A stretch of DNA of 64,000 bases from contig NZ_JACCIU010000001.1 of NCBI RefSeq assembly GCF_019303535.1, positions 1,364,001 through 1,428,000 on the forward strand, written 5' to 3'. Position 1 is the first letter of the stretch. The number at the start of each line of letters is the position of its first letter. The position numbers were made by a program, and so were the translations under genes. The notes beneath the pieces were generated by a model, which ran no database searches, was not told where the DNA came from, and saw only the letters and a program-made list of their open reading frames with translations. This stretch comes from Lactobacillus sp. Sy-1. Its GTDB lineage: Bacteria; Bacillota; Bacilli; Lactobacillales; Lactobacillaceae. Positions 33,746-42,138 of the stretch are shown in pieces.

Positions 33746-33911
33746 AACACCAAATCCTCTCGTTTTTATATTTTTAACTTTTAGATTTAATTCATAATTA
33801 TATTAAAGCACGGGGGATTATAATTCAAAAATAACGTCCCTAATGTTAAGTAAGTTTAAAGGAAATGGGGTAAGATAATAGTTAGTTCATAATATTAAGG
33901 AGATTTTACAA

Positions 33912-34826
33912 TTGCCATTTTTAATTGGAATCATTGCGGGACTGGTTCTGCCGGTCCAAACTTCCATTAATACTAAGCTCAAAAACACCATGCAGGGATC
34001 ACCATTTCTAGCGTCCATGGTGTCGTTCACGATCGGAACCGTCGCCTTATTAATTGCTAACCTGGTCCAAGGAAATTCAATCTTAATTGCACCTAACGTA
34101 TTTACCACCCAACCAGCGTGGATTTGGTTGGGTGGTGCTTTAGGAGTCATTGGATTGACCGCTAACATCGTGATTTTCCCATATCTAGGGGCGGTACAAA
34201 CCGTTGTGATGCCCATTTTAGGTCAGATCTTGATGGGGATGATCATTGATAACTTTGGGTTATTTAAAGCCCCGGTTCAACCATTTACCCTAATGCGGCT
34301 ATTGGGGATCATCGTTCTCCTCGCCGGCATCTTTATGATTGTAATCAAGAAACACGAACAAACAGAATCCCAACGGGGAAAGCATATTTGGCAACTTGTT
34401 GGGTTGCTAGCGGGAATGTTTCAAGCTTCTCAAACCCCAATTAACGGTCATTTAGGCGTAATCTTGGGGTCGTCTGGTCATGCCGCCTTAATTTCATTTT
34501 TGGTTGGTACTGTAATCTTATTCATTATCGCTGGAATTACCGACCACGGTTACTTTAAAGTTAAAAATGCCTTCGGAAGTGGTCATCCCTGGTGGATCTG
34601 GATTGGTGGCGCCCTAGGAGCCATCTACGTAATGTCCAACGCCTACCTCAGTCCCGTCATTGGTGCTGGCACTGCCGTCATCTTAACCCTTCTGGGTAAC
34701 CTATTCGGTGGGGTCGTTTTTGACCGTTTTGGAATCATGGGAGCAACTAAGAAGCACATCACGATAATTCAATATGCTGGGATTGTGGTCATGTTTTGTG
34801 GAGTCGTAATTATAAAACTATTCTAA
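33912..34826 (+). CDS. DMT-superfamily (DUF606/YdcZ) membrane protein, duplicated
   Basis: The 304-residue protein consists of two homologous halves of about five helices each. Each half has the YdcZ pattern: NTKLKNTMQGSPFLASMVSF with WIWLGGALGVIG in the first, and NGHLGVILGSSGHAALISF with WWIWIGGALGAIYVMSNAYL in the second. Single YdcZ proteins usually act as pairs, so this is a fused form. The transport substrate is not known. The start is a TTG at 33912 with AAGGAG upstream. Confidence 0.87.
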   Translation: MPFLIGIIAGLVLPVQTSINTKLKNTMQGSPFLASMVSFTIGTVALLIANLVQGNSILIAPNVFTTQPAWIWLGGALGVIGLTANIVIFPYLGAVQTVVMPILGQILMGMIIDNFGLFKAPVQPFTLMRLLGIIVLLAGIFMIVIKKHEQTESQRGKHIWQLVGLLAGMFQASQTPINGHLGVILGSSGHAALISFLVGTVILFIIAGITDHGYFKVKNAFGSGHPWWIWIGGALGAIYVMSNAYLSPVIGAGTAVILTLLGNLFGGVVFDRFGIMGATKKHITIIQYAGIVVMFCGVVIIKLF

Positions 34827-34828
34827 TC

Positions 34829-34869
34829 AAAAAGTGATCCGTAATTGGTTAATTACGGATCACTTTTTA
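34829..34869. terminator. Bidirectional terminator
   Basis: AAAAAGTGATCCGTAATT pairs perfectly with AATTACGGATCACTTTTT around GGTT, between two convergent genes. Confidence 0.93.
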
Positions 34870-34875
34870 GTCTCA

Positions 34876-35481
34876 TTATTTATTTGCATCAAACGGGTGG
34901 TCTTTGAATAAATTAGTGTAAAAGACAATTCGTTTAGCAGTTTGCAAGAGTTTCTTTCCATAGTATGCTCCCGATGGTGCGTCTGGCAGAACGGCCCCGT
35001 CTGCTGCAAAGTTATCTTGCACGCTACCAATTAACACTTGGGGTGGCAATATAAATACCCCCAGTCGCGTTAATACCGGTCCTAATTCAAGGCCCCCGAA
35101 CTGGCCTCCACGACCGTTACTAGAATAAGAAACAATTACGGCTGGCTTGCCATTAACTTCACCAGCAATGTAGTCAACCGCATTCTTCAATACCGCTGGA
35201 AACGAATGGTTATATTCAGGCGTTAAGAAAACATATCCATCAGCGGCATTCATATCATCCAACCACTTTTGTTCATTTGGCTTTAAATGGCGATCAGGGT
35301 TATTTAGCGGTGCAAAATCTTCATAGAAAAATGGTAAATCGTAGCTCCCCACTTCTAGAAAGTTAAATTGGGCGCCGGTTGCTTGTTCATATTCACCTTG
35401 ATGGGCCTTTAAATAGTTCAATAAATTCTTTCCCAGGGATACATTTCGGGAACTCCCCAGAATAACGTTGATTTTAGTCAT
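34876..35481 (-). CDS. NADPH-dependent FMN reductase
   Basis: The 201-residue flavodoxin-fold protein begins INVILGSSRNVSLGKNL, the phosphate-binding loop of the family. It contains FLTPEYNHSFPAVLKNAVDYI and a glycine-rich segment near NGRGGQFGGLELGP. It reduces flavins or quinones with NAD(P)H. It is transcribed divergently from a MarR regulator whose two palindromic operators lie in the shared promoter region, so it is probably in the MarR regulon. Confidence 0.92.
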   Translation of the reverse strand: MTKINVILGSSRNVSLGKNLLNYLKAHQGEYEQATGAQFNFLEVGSYDLPFFYEDFAPLNNPDRHLKPNEQKWLDDMNAADGYVFLTPEYNHSFPAVLKNAVDYIAGEVNGKPAVIVSYSSNGRGGQFGGLELGPVLTRLGVFILPPQVLIGSVQDNFAADGAVLPDAPSGAYYGKKLLQTAKRIVFYTNLFKDHPFDANK

Positions 35482-35582
35482 ATTAATTCCTCCACTAATT
35501 TGAATTAAATAGTCATTTTAAATGCTAAATTATGCTTATAGTTGCATGCTTCTAATAATTAAATTGATTTCGTTATTAGTTT

Positions 35583-35656
35583 TATATTCACATGAATATA
35601 TTTTCAGTATATCATTAGATTATCAAAAAGCAAGTTTTTATTCACATGAATAAAAA
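35583..35656. promoter_or_regulatory. Twin MarR operators
   Basis: Two palindromes share the core ATTCACATGAAT: TATATTCA-CA-TGAATATA (35583-35600, 8-bp arms) and TTTTTATTCA-CA-TGAATAAAAA (35635-35656, 10-bp arms). Their centres are 54 bp apart. The second overlaps the first in-frame ATG and lies just before the ribosome binding site of marR. Autoregulation and control of the divergent reductase are likely. Confidence 0.75.
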
Positions 35657-35669
35657 GAAAGGATTACTT

Positions 35670-36143
35670 ATGAATAACTCAGAACAGGTAATGAAAATTA
35701 TCGGCCAACTAATTACTCAGGATTCAAAGGACGACAACGAAAAGCAATGGCTGAAACAACACGCTCCTAATCCAGCAATTGCGGAACACATCAATAGCCT
35801 TACCACGCGGGATATGAACGTCATTGCGGCAGTTAACAAGTCGCATCGCATCTATGCCAAACAGTTGCCAGAACTCCTGCATCTTTCACAGCCAACGATT
35901 TCACGCGCAATTAAAAAATTAAACGAACGTGCAGTCATCAAGCGCTACTCTACGCCACAAAACACCAAGGATATTATCCTGGAACTGACCCCGAGCGGCC
36001 TTGAAATTGCAAAGGTTCAAATAAAATTACGAAAACAAATCCAAGCTAAAATTAGTGCAATTATGGCAGAACTATCGAAATCCGAAGCAGAACAATTTAT
36101 CACCACGCTCACTAAAATTAAAAACATGGATATTTTTAACTAG
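35670..36143 (+). CDS. MarR-family regulator
   Basis: The 157-residue winged-helix regulator shows KQLPELLHLSQPTISRAIKKL (recognition helix) and a wing near KRYSTPQNTKDIILELTP. I chose the ATG at 35670 because AAAGGA lies 6 nt upstream; an ATG 24 nt earlier lies inside the operator. It is divergent from an FMN reductase and followed by a quinone oxidoreductase. MarR proteins in such settings often sense quinones or electrophiles. Confidence 0.9.
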   Translation: MNNSEQVMKIIGQLITQDSKDDNEKQWLKQHAPNPAIAEHINSLTTRDMNVIAAVNKSHRIYAKQLPELLHLSQPTISRAIKKLNERAVIKRYSTPQNTKDIILELTPSGLEIAKVQIKLRKQIQAKISAIMAELSKSEAEQFITTLTKIKNMDIFN

Positions 36144-36232
36144 CTTTTTTTATACTAATGATTTGACAATCCCCCTGCAAAAAGCTAATGTATTTTAAAA
36201 GTAAAATATTATTTAGTAAAGGAGTTAACACC

Positions 36233-37189
36233 ATGAAAGCAGTTACTATTCACAGTTTAAAACAAGCTAATCCAATCGTTGATGTTCCAAATCCAGCCGT
36301 TCCAGAGGGCAACGTGTTGATTAAGGTCCATGCCACCGGCGTAAACCACGTTGATTTGGCATGGGCAAATGGGAAACGCAAAGCTGATGACACCATTTTT
36401 GGACTAGAGGTTGCTGGTGAAGTGATTGAATCTAACTCCAATCTCAAAGTTGGTCAACGGGTAGCTGCACTGGTTGACGAAGGTGGTTACGCCGAATTCG
36501 TTTCTGTTCCGGCCGGCCGGGTAATTCCACTGCCTGACGACTTTAGTTATTCGCAAGGTGCTAGCCTCCCTGAAAGCTACATCACTGCTTATCAAACCCT
36601 CTTTTGGATTGGGAACTTACAAGATCACCAAACGGTGTTGATTCATGCCGGGGCTAGTGGAGTGGGAACCGCAGCCATCCAACTGGCTAAGGCGTTAAAG
36701 AATGCCACCGTGATCACGACTTCTAGTAAGGCTAAAACCGCGGTCTGCAAGCAAAACGGTGCGGACTACGCAATTGATTATGAAAATGAGGATTTTGAAA
36801 CTGAAGTGGATCAAATTACCGATCACAAAGGAGTAGACTTAATCCTCGACTTTATCGGTGCGGATTATTTCCAAGGTAACCTCAATGCAGTGGCTACCGA
36901 TGGTCACATCGTTTTAATTGGTGACTTAAGTGGTAGTATCGTCGACCACGTTAACCTCCGTTACATCATGATCAAGCGGGTCAGCATTACAGGCACACTG
37001 CTTGCTCCCCGTTCTACCGAGTATAAGGAAAAGTTAATTGCCGACTTCATTGATAAAACCAGCCCCCTCTTTACTGCTGGAAAAATTAAGCCAGTAGTAA
37101 GTGAAGTGTTCGATTTACAGGATGCTAAAGCGGCCCAACAGTTCATGCTAGATAAGAAAAACGTTGGTAAGATCGTTGTGAAGGTCTAA
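36233..37189 (+). CDS. NADPH:quinone oxidoreductase (medium-chain dehydrogenase family, zinc-free)
   Basis: The 318-residue MDR-family protein has the GroES-like N-terminal domain (VTGVNHVDLAWANGKRK-like region) and a Rossmann NADPH domain with VLIHAGASGVGTAAIQLAK near residue 140 and YRYIMIKRVSITGT later. No zinc-ligand cysteines are visible, as in QOR enzymes. The ATG at 36233 has AAAGGAG upstream, and a TTGACA promoter element lies near 36163. It sits right after marR and probably belongs to the same quinone/electrophile response. Confidence 0.9.
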   Translation: MKAVTIHSLKQANPIVDVPNPAVPEGNVLIKVHATGVNHVDLAWANGKRKADDTIFGLEVAGEVIESNSNLKVGQRVAALVDEGGYAEFVSVPAGRVIPLPDDFSYSQGASLPESYITAYQTLFWIGNLQDHQTVLIHAGASGVGTAAIQLAKALKNATVITTSSKAKTAVCKQNGADYAIDYENEDFETEVDQITDHKGVDLILDFIGADYFQGNLNAVATDGHIVLIGDLSGSIVDHVNLRYIMIKRVSITGTLLAPRSTEYKEKLIADFIDKTSPLFTAGKIKPVVSEVFDLQDAKAAQQFMLDKKNVGKIVVKV

Positions 37190-37191
37190 TT

Positions 37192-37238
37192 AAAAGTGTT
37201 GAATGCCATAATTATTTGGGATTCAACACTTTTTTTTG
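37192..37238 (+). terminator. Terminator
   Basis: AAAAGTGTTGAAT pairs with ATTCAACACTTTT around a 16-nt loop, followed by a T-run. Confidence 0.9.
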
Positions 37239-37273
37239 ATAACATGTTATAATTTTTAAGGGAGGTGAATAAT

Positions 37274-37621
37274 ATGAAAATAAGGACTAGCGCAGTAATT
37301 ATTGCTGCATTGTTATTTGGTAGTCTTACATATCCGAGCGTTGCAAGAGCAGCCACTGGCTATGGTTACGCTAGTACAGCTAACCACCAGGTGAAAACTA
37401 CTAAAACCGTAAGTGTCTATAAAGTACGGGTGGGTAAGGATGAAGCTGATAATCACTTCACCAAGGCTGGCAAGATTAAAAAGGGCACCCATTTATCAGT
37501 GAGTGACTGGGTCATGAGTACCGGTGGCGGGTACGTGGTTACTGGTAAGTATCATTGGAAGCCAACTAGTAAGACCTTCTACTTTGTATTCGATCAAAGT
37601 CAAAAGAAATGGTTTAAATAA
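37274..37621 (+). CDS. Small secreted SH3-like protein
   Basis: The 115-residue protein has a signal peptide ending near ARAA (about residue 28). A basic mature domain with KTVSVYKVRVGKDEADNHF and KKGTHLSVSDWV follows, resembling the SH3-like surface-layer-associated modules of lactobacilli. GGGAGGTG supports the ATG at 37274. It lies 39 nt before another secreted protein gene on the same strand and is probably co-transcribed with it. Confidence 0.8.
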   Translation: MKIRTSAVIIAALLFGSLTYPSVARAATGYGYASTANHQVKTTKTVSVYKVRVGKDEADNHFTKAGKIKKGTHLSVSDWVMSTGGGYVVTGKYHWKPTSKTFYFVFDQSQKKWFK

Positions 37622-37660
37622 AAATTATTCCCACAAACTAAATTCGTTTGGAGTGATTTT

Positions 37661-38449
37661 GTGAAAAATTATAATTGGATATTCTTAGTTGTTTTTACGA
37701 TTTTTGTTAGCTATCATTTTACTAACCATGAAGCACGTGCAGACAATAGCATCCTAGCTACATATATTGACGGTGGTTACACTGATTTTTCTAATGTTAT
37801 TAAAAATGCTAAAAATCCAAACTACTTTGATGCTAAAAATTCAAGTGATTACTATACTAAGGTTCCAAAGGGATACCACTTCTTGATGGTTAGAAAAAAT
37901 GCTATCATTGGTGAATCTAAAAAAATAAATGGATTACCAATTTACCCTGCTCCATATGGTGATACATTCATAGTTAATAAGGTTATCGTTAACAATGGAA
38001 AATACCGTTTTAAGGTCCGTAATGAAAGCCCATTTTCCACCCGTAACTACCGATACATTTCTGCTAATCGGAAACTAGTGAAATTTATTCCTGATTCACT
38101 TAGGGTTAATCTTGGTGGGGTTGCTGATCCACGGGAAACAAAGAATCCAGGTAAGTACTACCCAACCATTGCAGTTCCAACTGTCATTCTAGAGGCCCTT
38201 TCAAATCGTGACTATGGTAATCCGCCATACACAGCTAAAACTTACCAGCGAGTTAAGAAGCGGGCCCCTGGCGAACAAAAACTACTAGTTCGGTACTTTA
38301 AAAATCACGAAGTTAAGCCAATTAGCTACTATGTAAGCCATCATAAATTTTTTGATAAATATTTTGGCCTAAAGGGGAGTTCATCATTAGTGAACTATCG
38401 TAAGTACGTTCCAAAGACGTTCTTAGACATTAAAAACTACCTAAAATAA
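37661..38449 (+). CDS. Secreted protein, unknown family
   Basis: The 262-residue protein starts at a GTG with GGAGTG upstream. It has a signal peptide with a likely cleavage after ARA near residue 27. The mature part is basic and Tyr/Asn-rich (YFDAKNSSDYYTKVPKGYHF, RNESPFSTRNYRYISANRKL). No wall anchor is present. It follows the small SH3-like secreted protein, suggesting joint expression. The function is unknown. Confidence 0.8.
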   Translation: MKNYNWIFLVVFTIFVSYHFTNHEARADNSILATYIDGGYTDFSNVIKNAKNPNYFDAKNSSDYYTKVPKGYHFLMVRKNAIIGESKKINGLPIYPAPYGDTFIVNKVIVNNGKYRFKVRNESPFSTRNYRYISANRKLVKFIPDSLRVNLGGVADPRETKNPGKYYPTIAVPTVILEALSNRDYGNPPYTAKTYQRVKKRAPGEQKLLVRYFKNHEVKPISYYVSHHKFFDKYFGLKGSSSLVNYRKYVPKTFLDIKNYLK

Positions 38450-38530
38450 TATCCAAAATATTTTAAAATGATAATAGCGGCACCAAAAATTATAAATACA
38501 GCGATGCAGCTACACACCATCATAAATAAT

Positions 38531-38573
38531 AAAAATTGCCCCCGGAAATTAATTCCAGGGGCAATTTTTTATT
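38531..38573. terminator. Bidirectional terminator
   Basis: AAAAATTGCCCCCGGAA pairs with TTCCAGGGGCAATTTTT, between convergent genes. Confidence 0.92.
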
Positions 38574-39632
38574 TTATAGTAACCTAAAAGTGTCTTCTGA
38601 CTTCATTCGATCAGCACTTAATTGATTTAATTCAAACTCAGCATCTCGATATCCCAATCCAACCGCAAAGATTGGTAACTCCCCTTCAGGCAGTTCCAAA
38701 TGCTTAGCTAGTTGAGCTGGATACTTAATAAATTCAAACGCTGGAATTGAATCAATGCCGAGGTCAAAAGCGGCTAACATAATGCTTTGGGCCAATAACC
38801 CCATGTCAATCAATGACCACTCTGAGTAGTTCACTGGTAGTGAGAGGTAGACAATTGCTTGAGCGTCAAATAAACGGTTTGACTGCTGACCAGCCGTCTT
38901 CATCCAGCTCTCACCCAACTGTTTTTGAGCATTTGCTACCCAGCCCATCATGTTCTTCTGGGAGCGTTCATCCCACTTATCCATTCCGTCATAACTAATT
39001 ACCGAACTTGTGTGAACATTTTCGTCATTATTCAATTCTGCATGTTGCTTTCTAATTTCTTCAAGGCGCGCTCCTCTAACAACCGTTACCCGTACTGATT
39101 GGGCATTGATCCAAGATGGTGCATGCTTAGCTACATCAATAATGCGCTTAAGATCATCATCTGAAACTGGTCGGTCATTAAATTTACGGATTGATTTCCG
39201 TTGTAAAATTGCGTCGATTGTATTCATTAATAATTTCCTCTTCTTTCTGTCGCTTAAATCCGCTTCATTTTCCCTGATAAAACCACTTTGATAGAGTCTA
39301 ATCGTTTTGTTAATTTCACGAAGCGATTCATTGATATCACGCTGCTTTTTCAATAACGTTTGGCGTTGATCCTTCAGTAACTGTTCTCGCTGTTCCAAAG
39401 TGTCACTCCCGTTTTGGAATAACTCAATGTATCGCTTTAACGATTTAATGCTAATTCCAGCATTCCGTAGACATAAAATCATCTCAATTCGATCCTGCAA
39501 ACGATCATCATAGTAACGATTGCCATTTGCGCTACGGGGGACATTGGTTAAAATCCCGATTCGCTCATAGTATCTAATTGTATCCATCGGTACGTTCAAC
39601 CGATTACTTAACTGCGTAATTGTTAAATTCAA
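38574..39632 (-). CDS. MerR regulator fused to a nitroreductase
   Basis: The 352-residue protein joins a MerR DNA-binding domain (about 1-70: ITQLSNRLNVPMDTIRYYER, then NGNRYYDDRLQDRIEMIL) and a coiled-coil dimerisation helix (about 75-120) to a nitroreductase domain (about 138-352). The latter begins LQRKSIRKFNDRPVSDDDLK and continues KHAPSWINAQSVRV, an FMN-binding NfnB-like enzyme fold. A sensor in which the flavin enzyme domain is the ligand or redox receiver is an attractive idea, but inferred. Its promoter carries a MerR operator (39661-39691) that is nearly identical to that of the ABC exporter operon, suggesting autoregulation and control of the exporter. Confidence 0.9.
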   Translation of the reverse strand: MNLTITQLSNRLNVPMDTIRYYERIGILTNVPRSANGNRYYDDRLQDRIEMILCLRNAGISIKSLKRYIELFQNGSDTLEQREQLLKDQRQTLLKKQRDINESLREINKTIRLYQSGFIRENEADLSDRKKRKLLMNTIDAILQRKSIRKFNDRPVSDDDLKRIIDVAKHAPSWINAQSVRVTVVRGARLEEIRKQHAELNNDENVHTSSVISYDGMDKWDERSQKNMMGWVANAQKQLGESWMKTAGQQSNRLFDAQAIVYLSLPVNYSEWSLIDMGLLAQSIMLAAFDLGIDSIPAFEFIKYPAQLAKHLELPEGELPIFAVGLGYRDAEFELNQLSADRMKSEDTFRLL

Positions 39633-39660
39633 ATAACCACCTCTCTGTTATCTTTTTAAT

Positions 39661-39691
39661 ATTATATTGGTTGGAGTTAACTCAGAGTCAA
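39661..39691 (-). promoter_or_regulatory. MerR-type promoter/operator of the MerR-nitroreductase gene
   Basis: On the minus strand TTGACT (39691-39686) and TATAAT (39666-39661) are separated by 19 bp. The spacer contains the perfect dyad GAGTTAACTC. Compared with 12735-12765 the -35/spacer block differs at only about two positions. Confidence 0.8.
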
Positions 39692-39813
39692 ATATTTTTA
39701 CAAAAAGAAAACGTTTAATTTACATTAAAATTACAAGACTGTGTTATAATCATTTTATAATTAGATTTTAATTATATGTTGCTTTTGGTACTGAACGAAT
39801 TGGAGGTTTTATT

Positions 39814-39960
39814 ATGAAAGAAAATCATCATAGTGAATCTTTTTGGAAACAACTAAGTAAGTTACTATCCTCAATGGTCGTCACTGCTTCAGTTGCTACA
39901 GTTGGTGAGTTTGCTAGTCAATCATTCCATCAGGCCAATGCCAATAATGGTGGAGATTAA
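39814..39960 (+). CDS. 48-aa peptide with signal-peptide-like core
   Basis: GGAGG precedes an ATG opening 48 codons. The peptide has a charged start (KENHHSESFWKQLSK), a hydrophobic stretch (LLSSMVVTASVATVG) and an ANA signal-peptidase-like site that would release only the residues NNGGD. A terminator hairpin follows at 40101-40131. It could be a secreted signalling peptide precursor or a small membrane peptide; nothing here decides. It is divergent from the MerR-nitroreductase gene. Confidence 0.6.
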   Translation: MKENHHSESFWKQLSKLLSSMVVTASVATVGEFASQSFHQANANNGGD

Positions 39961-40273
39961 TGATTAGATATGTTCCATCTGCTAATAAATGATTCAGCGA
40001 AGTCAAATTTAGATTAATTCAGGACAATAATTTAAATTCATAGAAATCACACTCATTTATAAATTAAAATCACCCTTTACTTTATCTACAACCCACTAGC
40101 AGGATGCATCGTTCCCCCTTTGCATCCTTTTAGTTTGCTTCAAATCATTAAATTATATTAATAGTAGCATTTAATATTGATAGGCCCATTTATGATATCA
40201 TTCCCCTATTTACTTTTGAACTTAAAGTATAGTATGATTAATAGTATTGTTAATCATATTTTGGAGGAAAATA
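39961..40273. other. Intergenic region with one terminator
   Basis: About 310 nt without a gene. Apart from the hairpin at 40101-40131 it is plain AT-rich sequence; a promoter for the Ltp-like gene presumably lies near 40210-40245. Confidence 0.4.
40101..40131 (+). terminator. Terminator after the 48-aa peptide gene
   Basis: GGATGCA (40102-40108) pairs with TGCATCC (40121-40127), followed by TTTTAG. It is 140 nt beyond the stop. Confidence 0.65.
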
Positions 40274-40921
40274 ATGAAAAGAAAAAAATGGTACCAGGCA
40301 TGGTGGTTATGGCTGGTAGTAGTCTCAATCTCAATGTTCAGCATTGGCGCAATTGTTGGTGGTCGCGATCGGGATAATGAAGCTAGCAGTTCTCAAGAAG
40401 CAGCTAGTTCCCAGGTGGATCACGATGATGATGATGACAGCACCGATGAAGATCGTTCTGACGAGGATTCGGTATCAGATGCGGATGTTGATTCAAGCGA
40501 TGATAGTGATGACGACGTTACTGATGATTTAGACGATGAATCGGATGATGATTCAGATGCCGTTAATGACGATGGCAATTCTGCTTCCAACAGCAGTAGT
40601 ACCAAGAGTAGTGTTCCAGTTGAATACCAGAATGCTTTAGACCGGGCCGAAGATTATTCAGAGGATATGCACCTATCCAAAGCCGGTCTATACGACCAAC
40701 TCACTTCAAAATACGGTGAAAAGTTTAGTGCAAAGGCTGCCAATTACGCAATTGAAAACATAAATGCTAATTGGAATCAAAACGCACTTGCCAAGGCGCA
40801 ATCATACCAAAAAGATATGAAGATGTCTAAAGAAGCAATCAAAGATCAATTAATGTCTAGCTATGGTGAAAAGTTTACGGAAAGTGAAGCTACCTATGCT
40901 GTAAACCATTTAGGGAACTAA
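40274..40921 (+). CDS. Ltp-family (superinfection-exclusion-like) surface protein
   Basis: The 215-residue protein starts at the ATG at 40274 (GGAGG upstream). It has a membrane anchor (about residues 9-28), a striking Asp/Ser-rich acidic linker (about 40-112) and two tandem Ltp repeats: ALDRAEDYSEDMHLSKAGLY with LTSKYGEKF, and ALAKAQSYQKDMKMSKEAI with LMSSYGEKF. Ltp of phage TP-J34 blocks DNA injection of other phages, although most chromosomal Ltp proteins are uncharacterised. It uses a transmembrane anchor rather than a lipobox. Its neighbours in this island include possible defence genes. Confidence 0.87.
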   Translation: MKRKKWYQAWWLWLVVVSISMFSIGAIVGGRDRDNEASSSQEAASSQVDHDDDDDSTDEDRSDEDSVSDADVDSSDDSDDDVTDDLDDESDDDSDAVNDDGNSASNSSSTKSSVPVEYQNALDRAEDYSEDMHLSKAGLYDQLTSKYGEKFSAKAANYAIENINANWNQNALAKAQSYQKDMKMSKEAIKDQLMSSYGEKFTESEATYAVNHLGN

Positions 40922-40932
40922 AAAATAATCAA

Positions 40933-40971
40933 GCCCCAGAAAGGAATCGCCCTCCTTTCTGGGTTTTTTAT
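40933..40971 (+). terminator. Terminator
   Basis: CCCCAGAAAGGA pairs with TCCTTTCTGGG, followed by TTTTTTA. Confidence 0.9.
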
Positions 40972-41065
40972 ATTGCATCCCGAATACATTAATTGACACA
41001 ACTGCCACCAATTAATATAATAAAGCTGTTTTTTACTATTTTTTAACAAGGGGGTAATCGCTAAA

Positions 41066-41554
41066 ATGGATTTAAATGATGAAAGTATTTCAAACGCCCT
41101 CAGTGAGCTTAAGAAACACCTCGTCCCTGGTTATGAGTACCTATTTTGTTCTGAAACCACCTACGAATATAAAAACACATCACTGCCAGCCTACTTGGTT
41201 GAAATGGAGCAAAAGACATTCCCGTTCAATTCTCAAAAGGATCATTATGCACATACGGCTGTATTCTTGATTCAGATGGATAAAAGCCATGTAATCGTGC
41301 TAGATGCTAGCTCCGATTATTACCAATTTGATAGTACATACGAAACCATCTGCAAGATGCTCAATCGGACGGTTAGTGTGGAAGAATTTAAAACGATGTG
41401 TAATGCAATTGAACCAATTGTTAATCATAGCTATTCTGTCGATGATAACGGTAACCTAATCACCCAAAAGTCACTGGTGGATAACGCCAGCCTGGTTGAT
41501 GGCATCAACGCCATTTTAAGTTTGCGAATCGCACTAATGGCATCGGTACTATAA
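41066..41554 (+). CDS. Unknown protein, first of a paralogous pair
   Basis: The 162-residue soluble protein has no recognised family. It shares its layout with the next gene: a Phe/Tyr-rich middle (EQKTFPFNSQKD versus FSQRMFPYFNDV), a beta-strand block (HTAVFLIQMDKSHVIVLDAS versus NTEIAIYFHGSNFIISEIAV) and a hydrophobic C-terminus (VDGINAILSLRIALMASVL versus LYGINELLGARSLILTMGL). A duplication is therefore likely. GGGGG lies upstream of the ATG. Confidence 0.75.
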   Translation: MDLNDESISNALSELKKHLVPGYEYLFCSETTYEYKNTSLPAYLVEMEQKTFPFNSQKDHYAHTAVFLIQMDKSHVIVLDASSDYYQFDSTYETICKMLNRTVSVEEFKTMCNAIEPIVNHSYSVDDNGNLITQKSLVDNASLVDGINAILSLRIALMASVL

Positions 41555-41580
41555 AATTAAATGGAAGGAAATGATGCCAA

Positions 41581-42081
41581 TTGTTTTTAAAACCAGAACA
41601 ATTAAGCTTTATTAATAACCGCCTTCAAGAAGACACCATCATTGGATACACATACGATGGATGTGGCATGTTTAATCTTCAAGTTGATGAATATACAAAG
41701 ATTGACGCCACCATTTTTAAATTCTCGCAACGGATGTTCCCGTATTTTAATGATGTTCGCAAGGATAACGTCACGAATACTGAAATCGCCATTTACTTCC
41801 ACGGAAGCAACTTTATCATTTCAGAAATTGCGGTTCACGATGATGCTCCCACTACGGTTCAATTTCTAAAATCATTGCGGGAGTATAAAAACACCTTTTT
41901 CGACATGCAGGCCTTTAAGGAATCGCTCCCCTTAGCGTTAGATGACCGCTTTTATTTTAACGAAACGTTTGAGACGTTGAACTTGAAGTCAGAAAACTAT
42001 TTAAATTCACTTCTGTATGGAATTAATGAACTTCTGGGCGCGCGGTCGTTGATTTTGACGATGGGATTGAAGTTGCAGTAG
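41581..42081 (+). CDS. Unknown protein, second of a paralogous pair
   Basis: The 166-residue protein starts at a TTG (41581) with GGAAGGAA upstream, 26 nt after its paralogue, so the two form an operon and could form a hetero-oligomer. No signal peptide is present. The family is unknown. A bidirectional terminator separates the pair from the convergent GIY-YIG/helicase genes. Confidence 0.75.
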   Translation: MFLKPEQLSFINNRLQEDTIIGYTYDGCGMFNLQVDEYTKIDATIFKFSQRMFPYFNDVRKDNVTNTEIAIYFHGSNFIISEIAVHDDAPTTVQFLKSLREYKNTFFDMQAFKESLPLALDDRFYFNETFETLNLKSENYLNSLLYGINELLGARSLILTMGLKLQ

Positions 42082-42088
42082 AGATATT

Positions 42089-42130
42089 AAAAAGGGTTAA
42101 TTCCAACTAATTTTGGAGTTAACCCTTTTG
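42089..42130. terminator. Bidirectional terminator
   Basis: AAAAGGGTTAATTCCAA pairs with TTGGAGTTAACCCTTTT, between convergent operons. Confidence 0.93.
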
Positions 42131-42138
42131 TGTGTAAA

